49,907 nucleotides of DNA. Origin: Butyrivibrio sp. Lineage in GTDB: Bacteria > Bacillota_A > Clostridia > Lachnospirales > Lachnospiraceae. The translations under genes were made by a program, and so were the position numbers. The DNA lies in NCBI GenBank assembly GCA_017996845.1, contig JAGOGF010000008.1, forward strand, positions 1 to 49,907. Direction: 5' to 3'. The notes beneath the pieces are model-generated. The model had not been told where the DNA came from and did no database searches. It saw only the letters and a program-made list of their open reading frames with translations. Below, piece after piece: positions 24,304-32,619 of this stretch (the first letter of the stretch is position 1; every line of letters begins with the position of its first letter).

Positions 24304-24822
24304 CTAAATCTGAATTTGGCATGCACGCATCGTGGCAAGTGCTGCCTTGTGACTCTGCGGCGTAACACCGGCACAGCACTTCGGATCTACTGTTACAACA
24401 ACTTCCGGTAATAAAGCCTTAATTAATAATGCGTTTGAAACTACACAGATATCGGTGCAAAGTCCGACAAATTCTACTGCAATCGGTTCCCGCTCATTTC
24501 TTTCCATCAGTTCCTGTGCCAGAATAACAGAGCCAAAAGTCGGTTTATTAATAATCTCTGCTCCCGGCATTGCATCCGCGATTTCTTTCCGGATCTCCCA
24601 TCCCCTTGTACCTTCTATGCAATGCAGTACAGGCAGATTCCTGCCTTCCTGCGTTTCCAGATAATTTTCCGGATGCGTATCCCTTGTCGCGTAAATACAG
24701 TCCTGCGGATAACTGTGAATCTTACTCACAACAAGCGGTACAATCTGCTGCGCCTCTTTGGTTCCGAGTGTTCCGTCAATAAAATCATTCTGCATATCTA
24801 CCACTACCAGAATTTTCTTCAT
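24304..24822 (-). CDS. Isochorismatase-family cysteine hydrolase, nicotinamidase-like
   Basis: Cysteine hydrolase of the isochorismatase superfamily, close to nicotinamidase PncA, which converts nicotinamide to nicotinate for NAD salvage. Catalytic Asp is in VVVDMQNDFIDG; TRDTHPENY gives the metal/substrate histidine region; HCIEGTRGWEI and NKPTFGS contain the usual Lys. Nucleophile Cys is in EFVGLCTDICVVSNAL. At 172 aa it is short but complete. I start at the ATG at 24822, six bases after GGAGGG; the ATG two codons earlier touches that site. It follows the PfpI-like gene by 27 nt. Confidence 0.85.
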   Translation of the reverse strand: MKKILVVVDMQNDFIDGTLGTKEAQQIVPLVVSKIHSYPQDCIYATRDTHPENYLETQEGRNLPVLHCIEGTRGWEIRKEIADAMPGAEIINKPTFGSVILAQELMERNEREPIAVEFVGLCTDICVVSNALLIKALLPEVVVTVDPKCCAGVTPQSHKAALATMRACQIQI

Positions 24823-24849
24823 GCCCATCCCTCCGCAAAAAAGATTCTG

Positions 24850-25428
24850 TCAATATCCCATTGCCTGTCTTACCTGCATCGCTTTTTCTTCTGACGTCAA
24901 TATTCCGAGTAACTTAAATGCCACATCCGGAGCCGTTCTGGGACAGGAAGAGGTAATAATATTATCATCCACTTCAAGCCACTCATTTCCCAGTACCGCA
25001 CCCATTTTTTCCAGTTCGCTGCGTCGGTATCCTCCACGCAAATGATAAGTGGTTGCTTTCCGGTTCTGCAATATACCACTTTTAGCAAGCGGCAAAGCTG
25101 CCACACAAACAGAAGCAATCGGTTTATGTTTGCGGTCAAATTCCCGGATCAGGTTTAGTGTCTGTTCCTGATATGCTTCCAGATAAAACCCGTACTCCTC
25201 AAATCCCCCGGGAATGGCAAGTGCATCATAATCATCTGCATCCAGTTCATCCATTAAAACATCCGCCGTAACAGATACCCCAAAAGTACTCACAATCTTC
25301 GGCGTATAGCCGCCTATTACAACCTGTATGTCACAGTCATAATCTGATCTGGCCCAACCCATCACATCAATGAAAGGACTGCATTCCATTGTTTCAAAGG
25401 CATTCAAACACAAAAGTAAAATTTTCAT
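24850..25428 (-). CDS. DJ-1/PfpI-family protein
   Basis: Class I glutamine-amidotransferase-like protein. Related proteins include chaperone/deglycase DJ-1, ThiJ and PfpI. AIPGGFEEYG carries the Glu region of the active site, and the nucleophile elbow is ASVCVAALPLAKSG with the reactive Cys. The C-terminal TSSCPRTAPDVAFKLLGIL is family-like. At 192 aa it is normal. AGGAG supports the ATG. It lies 39 nt after prfA and 27 nt before the isochorismatase-like gene. The precise activity is unknown. Confidence 0.82.
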   Translation of the reverse strand: MKILLLCLNAFETMECSPFIDVMGWARSDYDCDIQVVIGGYTPKIVSTFGVSVTADVLMDELDADDYDALAIPGGFEEYGFYLEAYQEQTLNLIREFDRKHKPIASVCVAALPLAKSGILQNRKATTYHLRGGYRRSELEKMGAVLGNEWLEVDDNIITSSCPRTAPDVAFKLLGILTSEEKAMQVRQAMGY

Positions 25429-25467
25429 TCTGTCTCCTGTCTGCTATACCCTATAAAGTTCACCTGA

Positions 25468-26541
25468 TCAGTTCTCATTCATCCGAATCAGTTTTGCTGC
25501 CTGATCGGCTGCGGTCAGACTGTCAATCAGTTCATCCAGATTTCCATTCATCACCTGATCAATTTTGTAAAGTGTCAGTTTGATTCTGTGGTCTGTTACC
25601 CGCCCCTGCGGGAAATTGTAGGTACGTATTTTCTCGGAACGATCCCCCGTTCCAATCTGGCTGCGTCGCAGCTCCGCTTCGCTGTTATGCTGCTTTTCCT
25701 GTTCCAGCTCATACAGTTTGGCCCGTAAGACCTTTATCGCTTTTGCTTTGTTCTTGATCTGGCTCTTTTCATCCTGACAGGAAATGACGATTCCGGTAGG
25801 GAAATGGGTCAGTCTGACTGCAGAATCCGTTGTATTGACACATTGCCCGCCGTTACCGGATGCACGGAAGACATCAAATTTGATATCATTCATATCAAGA
25901 TTCACTTCCACATCCTCAACTTCAGGCATAATCGCCACAGTTGCTGTAGAGGTATGAATTCTGCCGCCGGACTCGGTTGCAGGCACACGCTGCACCCGGT
26001 GCACACCGCTTTCATACTTCAATCTGGAATAGGCACCCTGACCATTGATCATAAAGCTGACCGTCTTCATCCCGCCGATACCGATATCTTCTATATTCAT
26101 CGTCTCAACACGCCATCCCTGACGTTCAGCGTACATTACATACATACGATACAGATCTGCTGCAAAAAGAGCTGCTTCATCACCACCCACACCTGCACGG
26201 ATTTCAACAATAACATTTTTGTCATCATTGGGATCTTTGGGCAACAACAGCAGTTTTAACTGCTGCTCCAGTTCCGGCACATGATTTTTTGCTTCAGAAA
26301 GCTCTTCCTTAAGCATCTCCCGCATCTCGCTGTCGGATTCTTCTTCCAGCATGGCTATACTTTCATCAATGGTTTCCTTGCATTTTTTGTAAGCAGTATA
26401 GCATTCTACCAATGGAACCAGATCACTTTGTTCCTTCATCAGCATCCTGAAACGATCCTGGTCTGCCGTTACGGAAGGTTCATTCAATTCCCTCGTGATG
26501 TCCTCAAATCGTCTGATCAGATCCTCCAGTTTATCAAACAT
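25468..26541 (-). CDS. prfA: Peptide chain release factor 1
   Basis: Recognises UAA and UAG stop codons and triggers peptide release. The codon-reading PAT motif is in [14 protein letters not shown], and the catalytic GGQ is in [20 protein letters not shown]. The Gln is the target of methylation by the product of the upstream prmC. The N-terminal helical domain and C-terminal domain are complete (357 aa). AAGG precedes the ATG. It lies 29 nt after prmC in the DUF1385-prmC-prfA unit, a layout common in Clostridia. Confidence 0.95.
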   Translation of the reverse strand: MFDKLEDLIRRFEDITRELNEPSVTADQDRFRMLMKEQSDLVPLVECYTAYKKCKETIDESIAMLEEESDSEMREMLKEELSEAKNHVPELEQQLKLLLLPKDPNDDKNVIVEIRAGVGGDEAALFAADLYRMYVMYAERQGWRVETMNIEDIGIGGMKTVSFMINGQGAYSRLKYESGVHRVQRVPATESGGRIHTSTATVAIMPEVEDVEVNLDMNDIKFDVFRASGNGGQCVNTTDSAVRLTHFPTGIVISCQDEKSQIKNKAKAIKVLRAKLYELEQEKQHNSEAELRRSQIGTGDRSEKIRTYNFPQGRVTDHRIKLTLYKIDQVMNGNLDELIDSLTAADQAAKLIRMNEN

Positions 26542-26570
26542 ACCTTAAATCCTTCCATTTAAATAAGTAA

Positions 26571-27410
26571 TCAGTAGCAGCATCCGGTAACAACGCGATC
26601 CTTTCCGCCAAGATCCCTGATCACCTCTATATCCCGAAATCCATTTTCCCGCATCAGTTCCGAAACCGTTTCTCCCTGATCATATCCGATTTCCAATATC
26701 AGCCAGCCACTTTCATAAAGCCATGCAGGAGCGGTCTGAATGATTCTTCTATAGAAGGACAGACCATCCTCTGTTCCGTCAAGTGCCAGTCTTGGTTCAT
26801 GATCTCTTACTTCCGGAGCCAGTGTTTGTATAACTCCTGTCGGAATATACGGTGGATTAGAGACAATCAAATCGAATTTTTCTTTTTGCTCCGGAAAAAG
26901 ATCTGTTTCTGCAAAAGAGATTCTTTGCGCCAGATTAAGCTGCTCTGCATTCTGAACCGCCACTGCCAGTGCTGCCTCTGAAATATCCGTTGCGACTGCA
27001 ACAGTATCATTTGTATAATGCAAGAGACTCAGTGCAATGCAGCCGGAACCTGTACACAGATCAAGCACCCGCATACCGTCATGCATCAGCCGCATTGCTT
27101 CTTCCACAAGCGTTTCCGTATCCTGATTGGGAATCAGCACCTGTTCATTTACTGTAAATGCCAACCCCATGAATTCCTGTGTTCCTGTAATATAAGCAAG
27201 CGGAATATGTGCTTTCCTCTGCAGGATCAAATCACAATATGCTGCTGATTTCGGTTCTTCCACTTCTCTCTCACCATGCACCAGAAGTGTATTATGATCC
27301 GTGCCGCATACATATTCCAACAACAATCTGGCATCTAACTGTGCTTCCGCAATCCCTGCTTCTGACAGTTCCGCTTTTCCATATTCATACAGCTGTTTAT
27401 ATGTTTTCAT
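26571..27410 (-). CDS. prmC: Peptide chain release factor N5-glutamine methyltransferase
   Basis: SAM-dependent methyltransferase that methylates the Gln of the GGQ motif in release factors. The N-terminal helical substrate domain (1-80) precedes a Rossmann domain with VLDLCTGSGCIALSL and the catalytic NPPYIPTG. At 279 aa it is typical. Its start overlaps the end of the DUF1385 gene by 14 nt, so translation is probably coupled; its substrate gene prfA follows directly. Confidence 0.94.
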   Translation of the reverse strand: MKTYKQLYEYGKAELSEAGIAEAQLDARLLLEYVCGTDHNTLLVHGEREVEEPKSAAYCDLILQRKAHIPLAYITGTQEFMGLAFTVNEQVLIPNQDTETLVEEAMRLMHDGMRVLDLCTGSGCIALSLLHYTNDTVAVATDISEAALAVAVQNAEQLNLAQRISFAETDLFPEQKEKFDLIVSNPPYIPTGVIQTLAPEVRDHEPRLALDGTEDGLSFYRRIIQTAPAWLYESGWLILEIGYDQGETVSELMRENGFRDIEVIRDLGGKDRVVTGCCY

Positions 27411-28458
27411 CCTCGGGTTCTGCCTCTGCTGCGTTCAGAATATCACTGATATCAGAATCTTCCATATCTTCTTCAGATTCTGTATCTTCATCCATCCAGG
27501 AATCATCAATTTCATATCCAAAAGAATCCTTCAGGTAAGCCTTCCAGTCAAAAACTGCTTCAACAGCTTTTATCCCGACCTCGATCATACTCTCATCCGG
27601 TTCTTTGGTCGTAAGTCTCTGAAGCCATAATCCCGGTGCTGAAATCGCATTTACGATTAGATTATCACTCCTGCCTGCCAGTCTGATTATTTCATATGAA
27701 ATTCCAGATATCACCGGAATCAGCAATATTCGCAATAACAATCGCATCGGAAGCGAATCCACTCTGATAAAGAAAAACAGAACGATGCTGACAAACATAA
27801 CAAACAAAATAAAGCTGCTACCACAGCGCTTGTGAAGTCTTGAACTGCGCATCGCATTCTTAACAGTAAGCGGTCTTCCCTTCTCGATACAATTGATACA
27901 TTTATGCTCTGCCCCATGATACCGGAACAGTCTATTAATATCTTTCATCCGTGAGATCAGAAGAATGTAACCAATAAAGATCAGAATACGAACGATTCCT
28001 TCCAATAAAGACAGAAGCGATGCATTTCTGACATAGGCAGTCAGGAAATCAGCAATAAAATATGGCAGAAGAACAAAAATACCGATTGCAAGCGCAAAAG
28101 ATATAATCATTGTAATCACTTCCACAAGCTTGTCTGCATGCCCACCGGAAATCTTATCCAGAAATTTGTCTGCCTTTGATGGTGCCTGCTCTTCCTCTTC
28201 ATAAAAAGAAGAAGAATAATTAAGCGCCTTCATTCCGATTGCAAGTGAATCAATAAACACAAATATGCCACGTACAAACGGAATACGCATCAATTTACTC
28301 CCTGAAGCAATTCCGTGATATTCATCTATCTCAACTGCGATTTCACCATTTGGCTTTCTGACTGCAACGGAATACATATCTTTATTCCGCATCATAACAC
28401 CTTCCAGCACTGCCTGTCCGCCAATTCCAGAATAATGAGCGATCTTTTTTTTCTTCAT
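27397..28458 (-). CDS. DUF1385 membrane protein
   Basis: A 353-aa integral membrane protein of the DUF1385/YqhQ group. The N-terminus has the diagnostic GIGGQAVLEGVMMRN motif. GIASGSKLMRIPFVRG and FRYHGAEHKCINCIEKG also fit the family. Four or five hydrophobic segments are visible (about 110-135, 148-170, 208-232 and 240-262). The C-terminal 35 residues are strongly acidic. It probably resides in the cytoplasmic membrane; its role is not established. GAGG precedes the ATG. It heads the prmC-prfA unit and overlaps prmC by 14 nt. Confidence 0.88.
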   Translation of the reverse strand: MKKKKIAHYSGIGGQAVLEGVMMRNKDMYSVAVRKPNGEIAVEIDEYHGIASGSKLMRIPFVRGIFVFIDSLAIGMKALNYSSSFYEEEEQAPSKADKFLDKISGGHADKLVEVITMIISFALAIGIFVLLPYFIADFLTAYVRNASLLSLLEGIVRILIFIGYILLISRMKDINRLFRYHGAEHKCINCIEKGRPLTVKNAMRSSRLHKRCGSSFILFVMFVSIVLFFFIRVDSLPMRLLLRILLIPVISGISYEIIRLAGRSDNLIVNAISAPGLWLQRLTTKEPDESMIEVGIKAVEAVFDWKAYLKDSFGYEIDDSWMDEDTESEEDMEDSDISDILNAAEAEPEDENI

Positions 28459-28503
28459 GTCAATCCTCTTCCATACAGCATCTGTGTGATTCGTTTATAA
28501 GAA

Positions 28504-28525
28504 AGCATCTCACTTGTGAGATGCT
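28504..28525 (-). terminator. Hairpin with terminator character upstream of the DUF1385 gene
   Basis: AGCATCTCAC and GTGAGATGCT are perfect inverted arms around two bases. On the minus strand TTTCTTAT follows, a weak U-tract. It would stop transcripts crossing from rpmE. Confidence 0.5.
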
Positions 28526-28589
28526 CCGCCTCCGGCAGGTCGTGTAAACGACATATTTCTTTCCGCCGGAGTGCGATCCAAAGCGGAGC
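28523..28589. repeat. Nested three-layer palindrome
   Basis: GCTCCGC (28523-28529) pairs with GCGGAGC (28583-28589), CTCCGGC (28530-28536) with GCCGGAG (28565-28571), and GTCGT (28539-28543) with ACGAC (28548-28552). This GC-rich folded unit sits in an AT-rich spacer and is unlike normal terminators. Confidence 0.6.
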
Positions 28590-28632
28590 GTTATTTATTT
28601 CATAGGACACTATTTCCTATGAAATAAATAAC
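28590..28632. repeat. Perfect 18-bp inverted repeat
   Basis: Arms 28590-28607 and 28615-28632 are exact reverse complements around a 7-base loop. The sequence is AT-rich and directly abuts the nested palindrome. Confidence 0.7.
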
Positions 28633-28638
28633 AAAATA

Positions 28639-28664
28639 GAGGTTGAGGCATATGCCCCAACCTC
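28639..28664 (-). terminator. Terminator of rpmE
   Basis: On the minus strand GAGGTTGGGGC pairs with GCCTCAACCTC (one G-U) around a 4-base loop, followed by TATTTTGTTATTT. Confidence 0.75.
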
Positions 28665-28680
28665 ATTTCATGCAATCAGA

Positions 28681-28887
28681 TTAATTGTTCTCCATGCCGT
28701 ATTTTCTGTTGAACTTATCAATACGTCCACGAGCTGAAATTGCTTTCTGCTGACCTGTGTAAAACGGATGGCACTTTGAACAGATTTCAACGTGAATTTC
28801 CGGTTTTGTAGAACCAACTACGAAAGTATTACCGCAGTTGCATGTAACATTTGCCTGATAATATTCTGGATGTAAATCCTGCTTCAT
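28681..28887 (-). CDS. rpmE: 50S ribosomal protein L31, zinc-binding form
   Basis: Large-subunit ribosomal protein of 68 aa. Start MKQDLHPEYY is standard. Four cysteines (16, 18, 36 and 39) form the zinc ribbon of the C+ type, so the zinc-free paralogue used in zinc starvation is not this one. GRIDKFNRKYG is the conserved C-terminus. I start at ATG 28887, preceded by GAGGTGAG; an in-frame extension upstream lacks support. It has its own promoter and terminator. Confidence 0.95.
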   Translation of the reverse strand: MKQDLHPEYYQANVTCNCGNTFVVGSTKPEIHVEICSKCHPFYTGQQKAISARGRIDKFNRKYGMENN

Positions 28888-28976
28888 TTTTCTCACCTCT
28901 CTATAGTCAAATAATCTCAATTTTTCACAATAGTTTCGGCCATCTGAAATAAGTCTCTCTCACAGACAGCTTTGTT

Positions 28977-29005
28977 ATTGTAGCACACATTTCGAGGCGG
29001 TGCAA
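28977..29005 (-). promoter_or_regulatory. Promoter of rpmE
   Basis: The minus strand has TTGCAC (29005-29000), 17 bp, TACAAT (28982-28977), with a leader of about 84 nt. Some Firmicute rpmE leaders hold an L31-binding RNA; I could not identify one here with confidence. Confidence 0.65.
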
Positions 29006-29077
29006 GTGAAATTTTTAAACAGGATTCTTCCGTAATACTTTTTCACCGGTCTGACATCTGCCTGAAAAATGTTTTTG

Positions 29078-30289
29078 TCAAAAATCAACTTCTGTATCAT
29101 AATAGCAGCATTTAAGCAATTTTTCCATCTCTTCCTGACTGGGCTGGCGGGGATTGGAACCCGTGCAGGCATCAAGCAGTGCATTTGCTGCAATATCATG
29201 TAATTTGGAAAGGAACTCTTCTTCCGGAACGATACCTGTTTCTGCCGGAAGTCCGCCTTCACCGTAATTCTGAATGCAGTGCGGAATATTCAGATCATCA
29301 TTCATGCTGCGAAGTGCCTGAATGAGCAGATCGATTTTTTCTTCCTCTGTATTTCCGCCAAGTCCCATAAAATCAGCAATATATGCATATCTCTTTGCTG
29401 CTGCAGGATCTTTTGCATTAAACCGGATAACCTTTGGCAGATACATTGCATTGGCAGCACCGTGAATGATATGACCATTCTGGAATGCAGCACCAGTTTT
29501 ATGTGCCATGGAATGAACAATTCCAAGAAGTGCATTGGAAAATGCCATTCCTGCAAGACACTGCGCATCATGCATGGAATCTCTTGCAGCCATATCTCCC
29601 TGATAGGATTTTACCAGATCAACCTCGATCATTTTGATTGCATGAAGTGCAAGTGCATCTGTATATTCTACGTGTGCAGTTGATACGTATGCTTCAATTG
29701 CATGTGTCATTGCGTCCATACCGGTATGTGCGACCAGCTTCTGCGGCATGGTCTCTGCCAGTTCAGGATCTACAATTGCTACATCCGGTGTAATCTCAAA
29801 ATCAGCAATCGGATATTTTATTCCCTTATGATAATCCGTGATAATAGAAAATGCTGTCACTTCCGTTGCCGTCCCCGATGTAGAAGAAATAGCACAGAAA
29901 TGTGCTTTCTTACGCAGCTTGGGAAGTCCGAATACCTTACACATATCTTCAAATGTAGTCTCCGGGTATTCATATTTAATCCACATTGCCTTTGCAGCAT
30001 CAATCGGAGAACCGCCGCCAATCGCAACGATCCAGTCAGGCTCAAATTCCTGCATAACTGCAGCGCCTTTCATAACAGTCTCTACAGACGGATCCGCTTC
30101 AATCCCTTCGAATAGTTTTACTTCCATTCCTGCTTCTCTAAGATAATCTTCTGCTTTCTGCAAAAATCCTCCGCGTTTCATGGAGCCTCCGCCCACACAG
30201 ATAATTGCTTTCTTTCCCTGAAGCGTTTTCAGAGCCTCCAGTGCTCCCTTTCCATGATAAAGATCACGGGGCAGTGTAAAACGTAACAT
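29078..30289 (-). CDS. Iron-containing alcohol dehydrogenase
   Basis: Group III metal-dependent alcohol dehydrogenase, NAD(P)-linked, likely reducing acetaldehyde, butyraldehyde or a related aldehyde during fermentation. The nucleotide site is AIGGGSPIDAAKAM. Iron ligands are visible as Asp and His in TGMDAMTHAIEAY, His in GIVHSMAHKTGA and His in NGHIIHGAANA. At 403 aa it resembles the ADH half of AdhE as a stand-alone enzyme. GGGAGG precedes the ATG. It is monocistronic, between sigH and rpmE. A Rex-like operator lies just downstream of its promoter, so redox control by NADH/NAD+ ratio is likely. Confidence 0.9.
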   Translation of the reverse strand: MLRFTLPRDLYHGKGALEALKTLQGKKAIICVGGGSMKRGGFLQKAEDYLREAGMEVKLFEGIEADPSVETVMKGAAVMQEFEPDWIVAIGGGSPIDAAKAMWIKYEYPETTFEDMCKVFGLPKLRKKAHFCAISSTSGTATEVTAFSIITDYHKGIKYPIADFEITPDVAIVDPELAETMPQKLVAHTGMDAMTHAIEAYVSTAHVEYTDALALHAIKMIEVDLVKSYQGDMAARDSMHDAQCLAGMAFSNALLGIVHSMAHKTGAAFQNGHIIHGAANAMYLPKVIRFNAKDPAAAKRYAYIADFMGLGGNTEEEKIDLLIQALRSMNDDLNIPHCIQNYGEGGLPAETGIVPEEEFLSKLHDIAANALLDACTGSNPRQPSQEEMEKLLKCCYYDTEVDF

Positions 30290-30330
30290 AGCGAGTACCT
30301 CCCTTTAGGTCATGTTGTGAATGAATAGGT

Positions 30331-30348
30331 GTGTTATTTTTTTAACAA
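30331..30348 (-). promoter_or_regulatory. Rex-like operator of the alcohol dehydrogenase gene
   Basis: The minus strand reads TTGTTAA-AAAA-ATAACAC, two bases off the TTGTTAA-N4-TTAACAA pattern of the redox repressor Rex. It starts four bases downstream of the -10, where it could block transcription. Confidence 0.55.
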
Positions 30349-30352
30349 ACTT

Positions 30353-30381
30353 ATTTTAACATAGTTCATCACAAATCACAA
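30353..30381 (-). promoter_or_regulatory. Promoter of the alcohol dehydrogenase gene
   Basis: TTGTGA (30381-30376), 17 bp, TAAAAT (30358-30353) with a TG before the -10. Confidence 0.65.
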
Positions 30382-30397
30382 CCCAAAATTTTTATAC

Positions 30398-31018
30398 TTA
30401 TTTTGGTAAATGTGCATACTTCCTGAGTTTTGATTTTGCTCTGTGCAGCGCATTGTCTGTGGATTTCTCGTCCTTATTCAGTACTTTTGCAATCTGTGTA
30501 TAGCTCATTCCCGTCAGATATAATCCCAACACTCGACGTTCCACCGCACTCAGATCTTTTTCAATTGCGTTTTCCAGAAGTCTCACATTCTCCCGATCAA
30601 TCAGCTGCTGTTCCGGATTCATCTCTTTATCCGAGGCAAGTGCATTCTCAAGCGTTGCATCTGAAGCTGTATCTTCCTCATCTATTCTGCTGTACAAAGA
30701 TATATAAGAATTAAGCGGAATATGCTTTTTACGCAGGGATGCTTCCACAGCGGAATACATCTGTCTGGAAATACACAGATCTGCAAATGTATAAAAACTC
30801 GCATCTCTGCCGCAGTCATAATCGCGTATTGCCTTAAACAATCCAATCATGCCTTCCTGAATCAAATCATCTTTATCAGCACCCAGGATACGCATGGACT
30901 GCGCCTTTTTACGCACAAGATTTTTATATTTATTCATAATGAAATCGGTGATATCATTTTCGCCGTCCCGTAATTTCTGTATCAGGACCTCATCTTTCTC
31001 ATCTGAATATTTCTTCAT
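30398..31018 (-). CDS. sigH: Sigma-70 family factor, SigH (Spo0H)-like
   Basis: Alternative sigma factor of 206 aa. Region 2 shows NKYKNLVRKKAQSM, DDLIQEGMIGLFKAIRDYD and SFYTFADLCISRQM. Region 4 shows LSAVERRVLGLYLTGMSYTQIA with the helix-turn-helix and NALHRAKSKLRKY. In Bacillus the protein in this genomic position drives early sporulation and competence genes. ATG at 31018 has GGAG upstream; a longer frame starting at 31129 would run through folded leader DNA. It lies 232 nt after rlmB, last in the ispF-cysS-mrnC-rlmB-sigH series. Confidence 0.9.
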   Translation of the reverse strand: MKKYSDEKDEVLIQKLRDGENDITDFIMNKYKNLVRKKAQSMRILGADKDDLIQEGMIGLFKAIRDYDCGRDASFYTFADLCISRQMYSAVEASLRKKHIPLNSYISLYSRIDEEDTASDATLENALASDKEMNPEQQLIDRENVRLLENAIEKDLSAVERRVLGLYLTGMSYTQIAKVLNKDEKSTDNALHRAKSKLRKYAHLPK

Positions 31019-31072
31019 TTTTTCTCCATGACGGAGCATCTTTTGGGAAAATATATGGAAAGTATCAGATGC

Positions 31073-31171
31073 GAAATCTGTGCAAGCAGATTTCCCTCTG
31101 TAATCATAAAGGTTTGCACTCCGCCGCAAACCTTCCGCGTGAAAGATTTACATCAAAAAACCTTTCACGCG
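31073..31171 (-). other. Three consecutive hairpins in the rlmB-sigH gap
   Basis: In minus-strand order: CGCGTGAAAG/CTTTCACGCG (10 bp, 31162-31171 with 31136-31145), AAGGTTTGC/GCAAACCTT (9 bp, 31126-31134 with 31109-31117), and GAAATCTG/CAGATTTC (8 bp, 31087-31094 with 31073-31080). All stems are perfect. None has a good U-tract. Together they form a folded leader for sigH or a processing site. Confidence 0.6.
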
Positions 31172-31250
31172 CTCTCTACTGTCAATCTCTTCCATCCACG
31201 GGAAGTGATTCGGAAACAATTGCAAGAAAATCCAAATCCGGTACAGCCGC

Positions 31251-32564
31251 TTATTTCTTCAAACGACGCTGTCTTACAATCTCATATGCCAGCACGCCTG
31301 CAGCAACCGATGCATTGAGTGACTCGATCTCACCGTTCATCGGTATGGATGCTACCATATCACATTTCTCCCGTACGAGTTTGCCAACGCCTGCGCCTTC
31401 ATTTCCGATTACCATGCCGATCGGTCCTGTCAGATTCAGGTCATACATTGGTGTACCTGTCATGTCCGCACAGGCAAACCATACCCCACGTTTTTTGAGT
31501 TCTTCAATCGTCTGGGCAATATTGGTTACCTTGACAATCGGTGTATAGTTCAATGCACCCGCAGAAGTCTTTGCAACCGTTGCCGTAAGACCGACTGCAC
31601 GGTTTTTGGGAATAATGACACCATGCGCACCCGCGACATTTGCTGTCCGGATCATTGCGCCAAGATTATGGGGATCCTCAATATTATCCAATATAAAGAT
31701 AAACGGTGCTTCGCCTTTTTTCTCTGCCAGTGCAAAAATATCATCTATTTCTGAATAATCGTATGCCGCAGCACAGGCAATAACCCCCTGATGCTTTCCG
31801 GTTTCGGAAATCTGATCCAGTCTCTCCCTTGTTACGAACTTCATGATACTGCCCTGTTTCTTGGCTTCTCTTCTGATCGTTGCAACCGGTCCGTCCGTGC
31901 ATCCATCCAGCACATAAATCTTATCAATTGTCTTGCCTGAACGAAATGCCTCCAGAACTGCATTACGCCCTTCTATGGTCAGTGTATTCTCCGCAAGTAC
32001 ATCCTCCTGATCTTCTGCTTCCGGCTGTACCTGTACTTCCTGCACATCCTCTGCTACACCTGCGCCGGCACTGTCATTTTTTCTGTAAGATCTCTTACCT
32101 GCATAATCTGTGCGTCCATAGGACTTGTGCGCATCATCTCTGCGCGCCGGATAGTCTCTGCGCCCTGTTTCGCGATCGCCCTTATCCCTGCGGTCTTCGC
32201 TCTTGTAGCCATAAGACTTATGCTCGTCATCCCTGCGTGCCGGATAGTCTCTGCGCCCTGTTTCGCGTTCGCCCTTATCCCTGCGGTCTTCGCTCTTGTA
32301 GCCGTATGACTTGTGCTCGTCATCCCTGCGCGCCGGATAGTCTCTGCGTCCTGTTTCGCGTCCGTCCTTATCTTTGCGGTCTTCGCTCTTGTAACCGTAG
32401 GACTTTTTATCAGCATCTGTGCCTTTATGTGCATACGGTTTCCGATCCGTATCTTTTCCGTAAGAGGAATGTCCCTTATCTTTACCATATTCTCTTGTCT
32501 TGCTGTCCTTGCTGTAATGCTGTCTGTTTTCGGATGATTCTCTGCCGTTTGCTCTGTTATTCAT
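31251..32564 (-). CDS. rlmB: 23S rRNA 2'-O-ribose methyltransferase RlmB with repetitive N-terminal extension
   Basis: TrmH/SpoU-type methyltransferase, which in E. coli methylates G2251 of 23S rRNA. Residues about 190-270 form the L30e-like substrate domain (TIEGRNAVLEAFRSG). Residues 285-437 form the SPOUT knot domain with LDNIEDPHNLGAMIRTA, GVIIPKNRAVGLT and VIGNEGAGVGKLVREKCD. The first 185 residues are unusual: strongly charged, Arg/Lys/Asp/Tyr-rich, with three 31-residue tandem repeats at 54-146 (KSYGYKSEDRR...GRRDYPARRDD). Such tails in other RNA enzymes bind RNA nonspecifically; here this is inference. It follows mrnC and precedes sigH; yacP, often between them, is absent. Confidence 0.9.
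   Translation of the reverse strand: MNNRANGRESSENRQHYSKDSKTREYGKDKGHSSYGKDTDRKPYAHKGTDADKKSYGYKSEDRKDKDGRETGRRDYPARRDDEHKSYGYKSEDRRDKGERETGRRDYPARRDDEHKSYGYKSEDRRDKGDRETGRRDYPARRDDAHKSYGRTDYAGKRSYRKNDSAGAGVAEDVQEVQVQPEAEDQEDVLAENTLTIEGRNAVLEAFRSGKTIDKIYVLDGCTDGPVATIRREAKKQGSIMKFVTRERLDQISETGKHQGVIACAAAYDYSEIDDIFALAEKKGEAPFIFILDNIEDPHNLGAMIRTANVAGAHGVIIPKNRAVGLTATVAKTSAGALNYTPIVKVTNIAQTIEELKKRGVWFACADMTGTPMYDLNLTGPIGMVIGNEGAGVGKLVREKCDMVASIPMNGEIESLNASVAAGVLAYEIVRQRRLKK
32127..32405 (-). repeat. Three in-frame 93-bp tandem repeats in rlmB
   Basis: The copies 32313-32405, 32220-32312 and 32127-32219 each encode 31 residues and keep frame; a partial fourth (KSYG) follows. They differ at few positions, mostly D/E and K/R swaps, pointing to recent expansion. 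Confidence 0.85.
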
Positions 32565-32619
32565 TTTCTGCTTTCCGCGCCTGTGCGCACATCATACTGC
32601 TATCTGATTTCAATAACTG

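Noticed and set aside
29145..29175. tRNA-like piece GGATTGGAACCC
   Set aside because: It is inside the alcohol dehydrogenase coding sequence and has no acceptor or D-arm partners.
32127..32405. CRISPR-like array
   Set aside because: The repeats are contiguous 93-bp units without spacers and keep a reading frame in rlmB.
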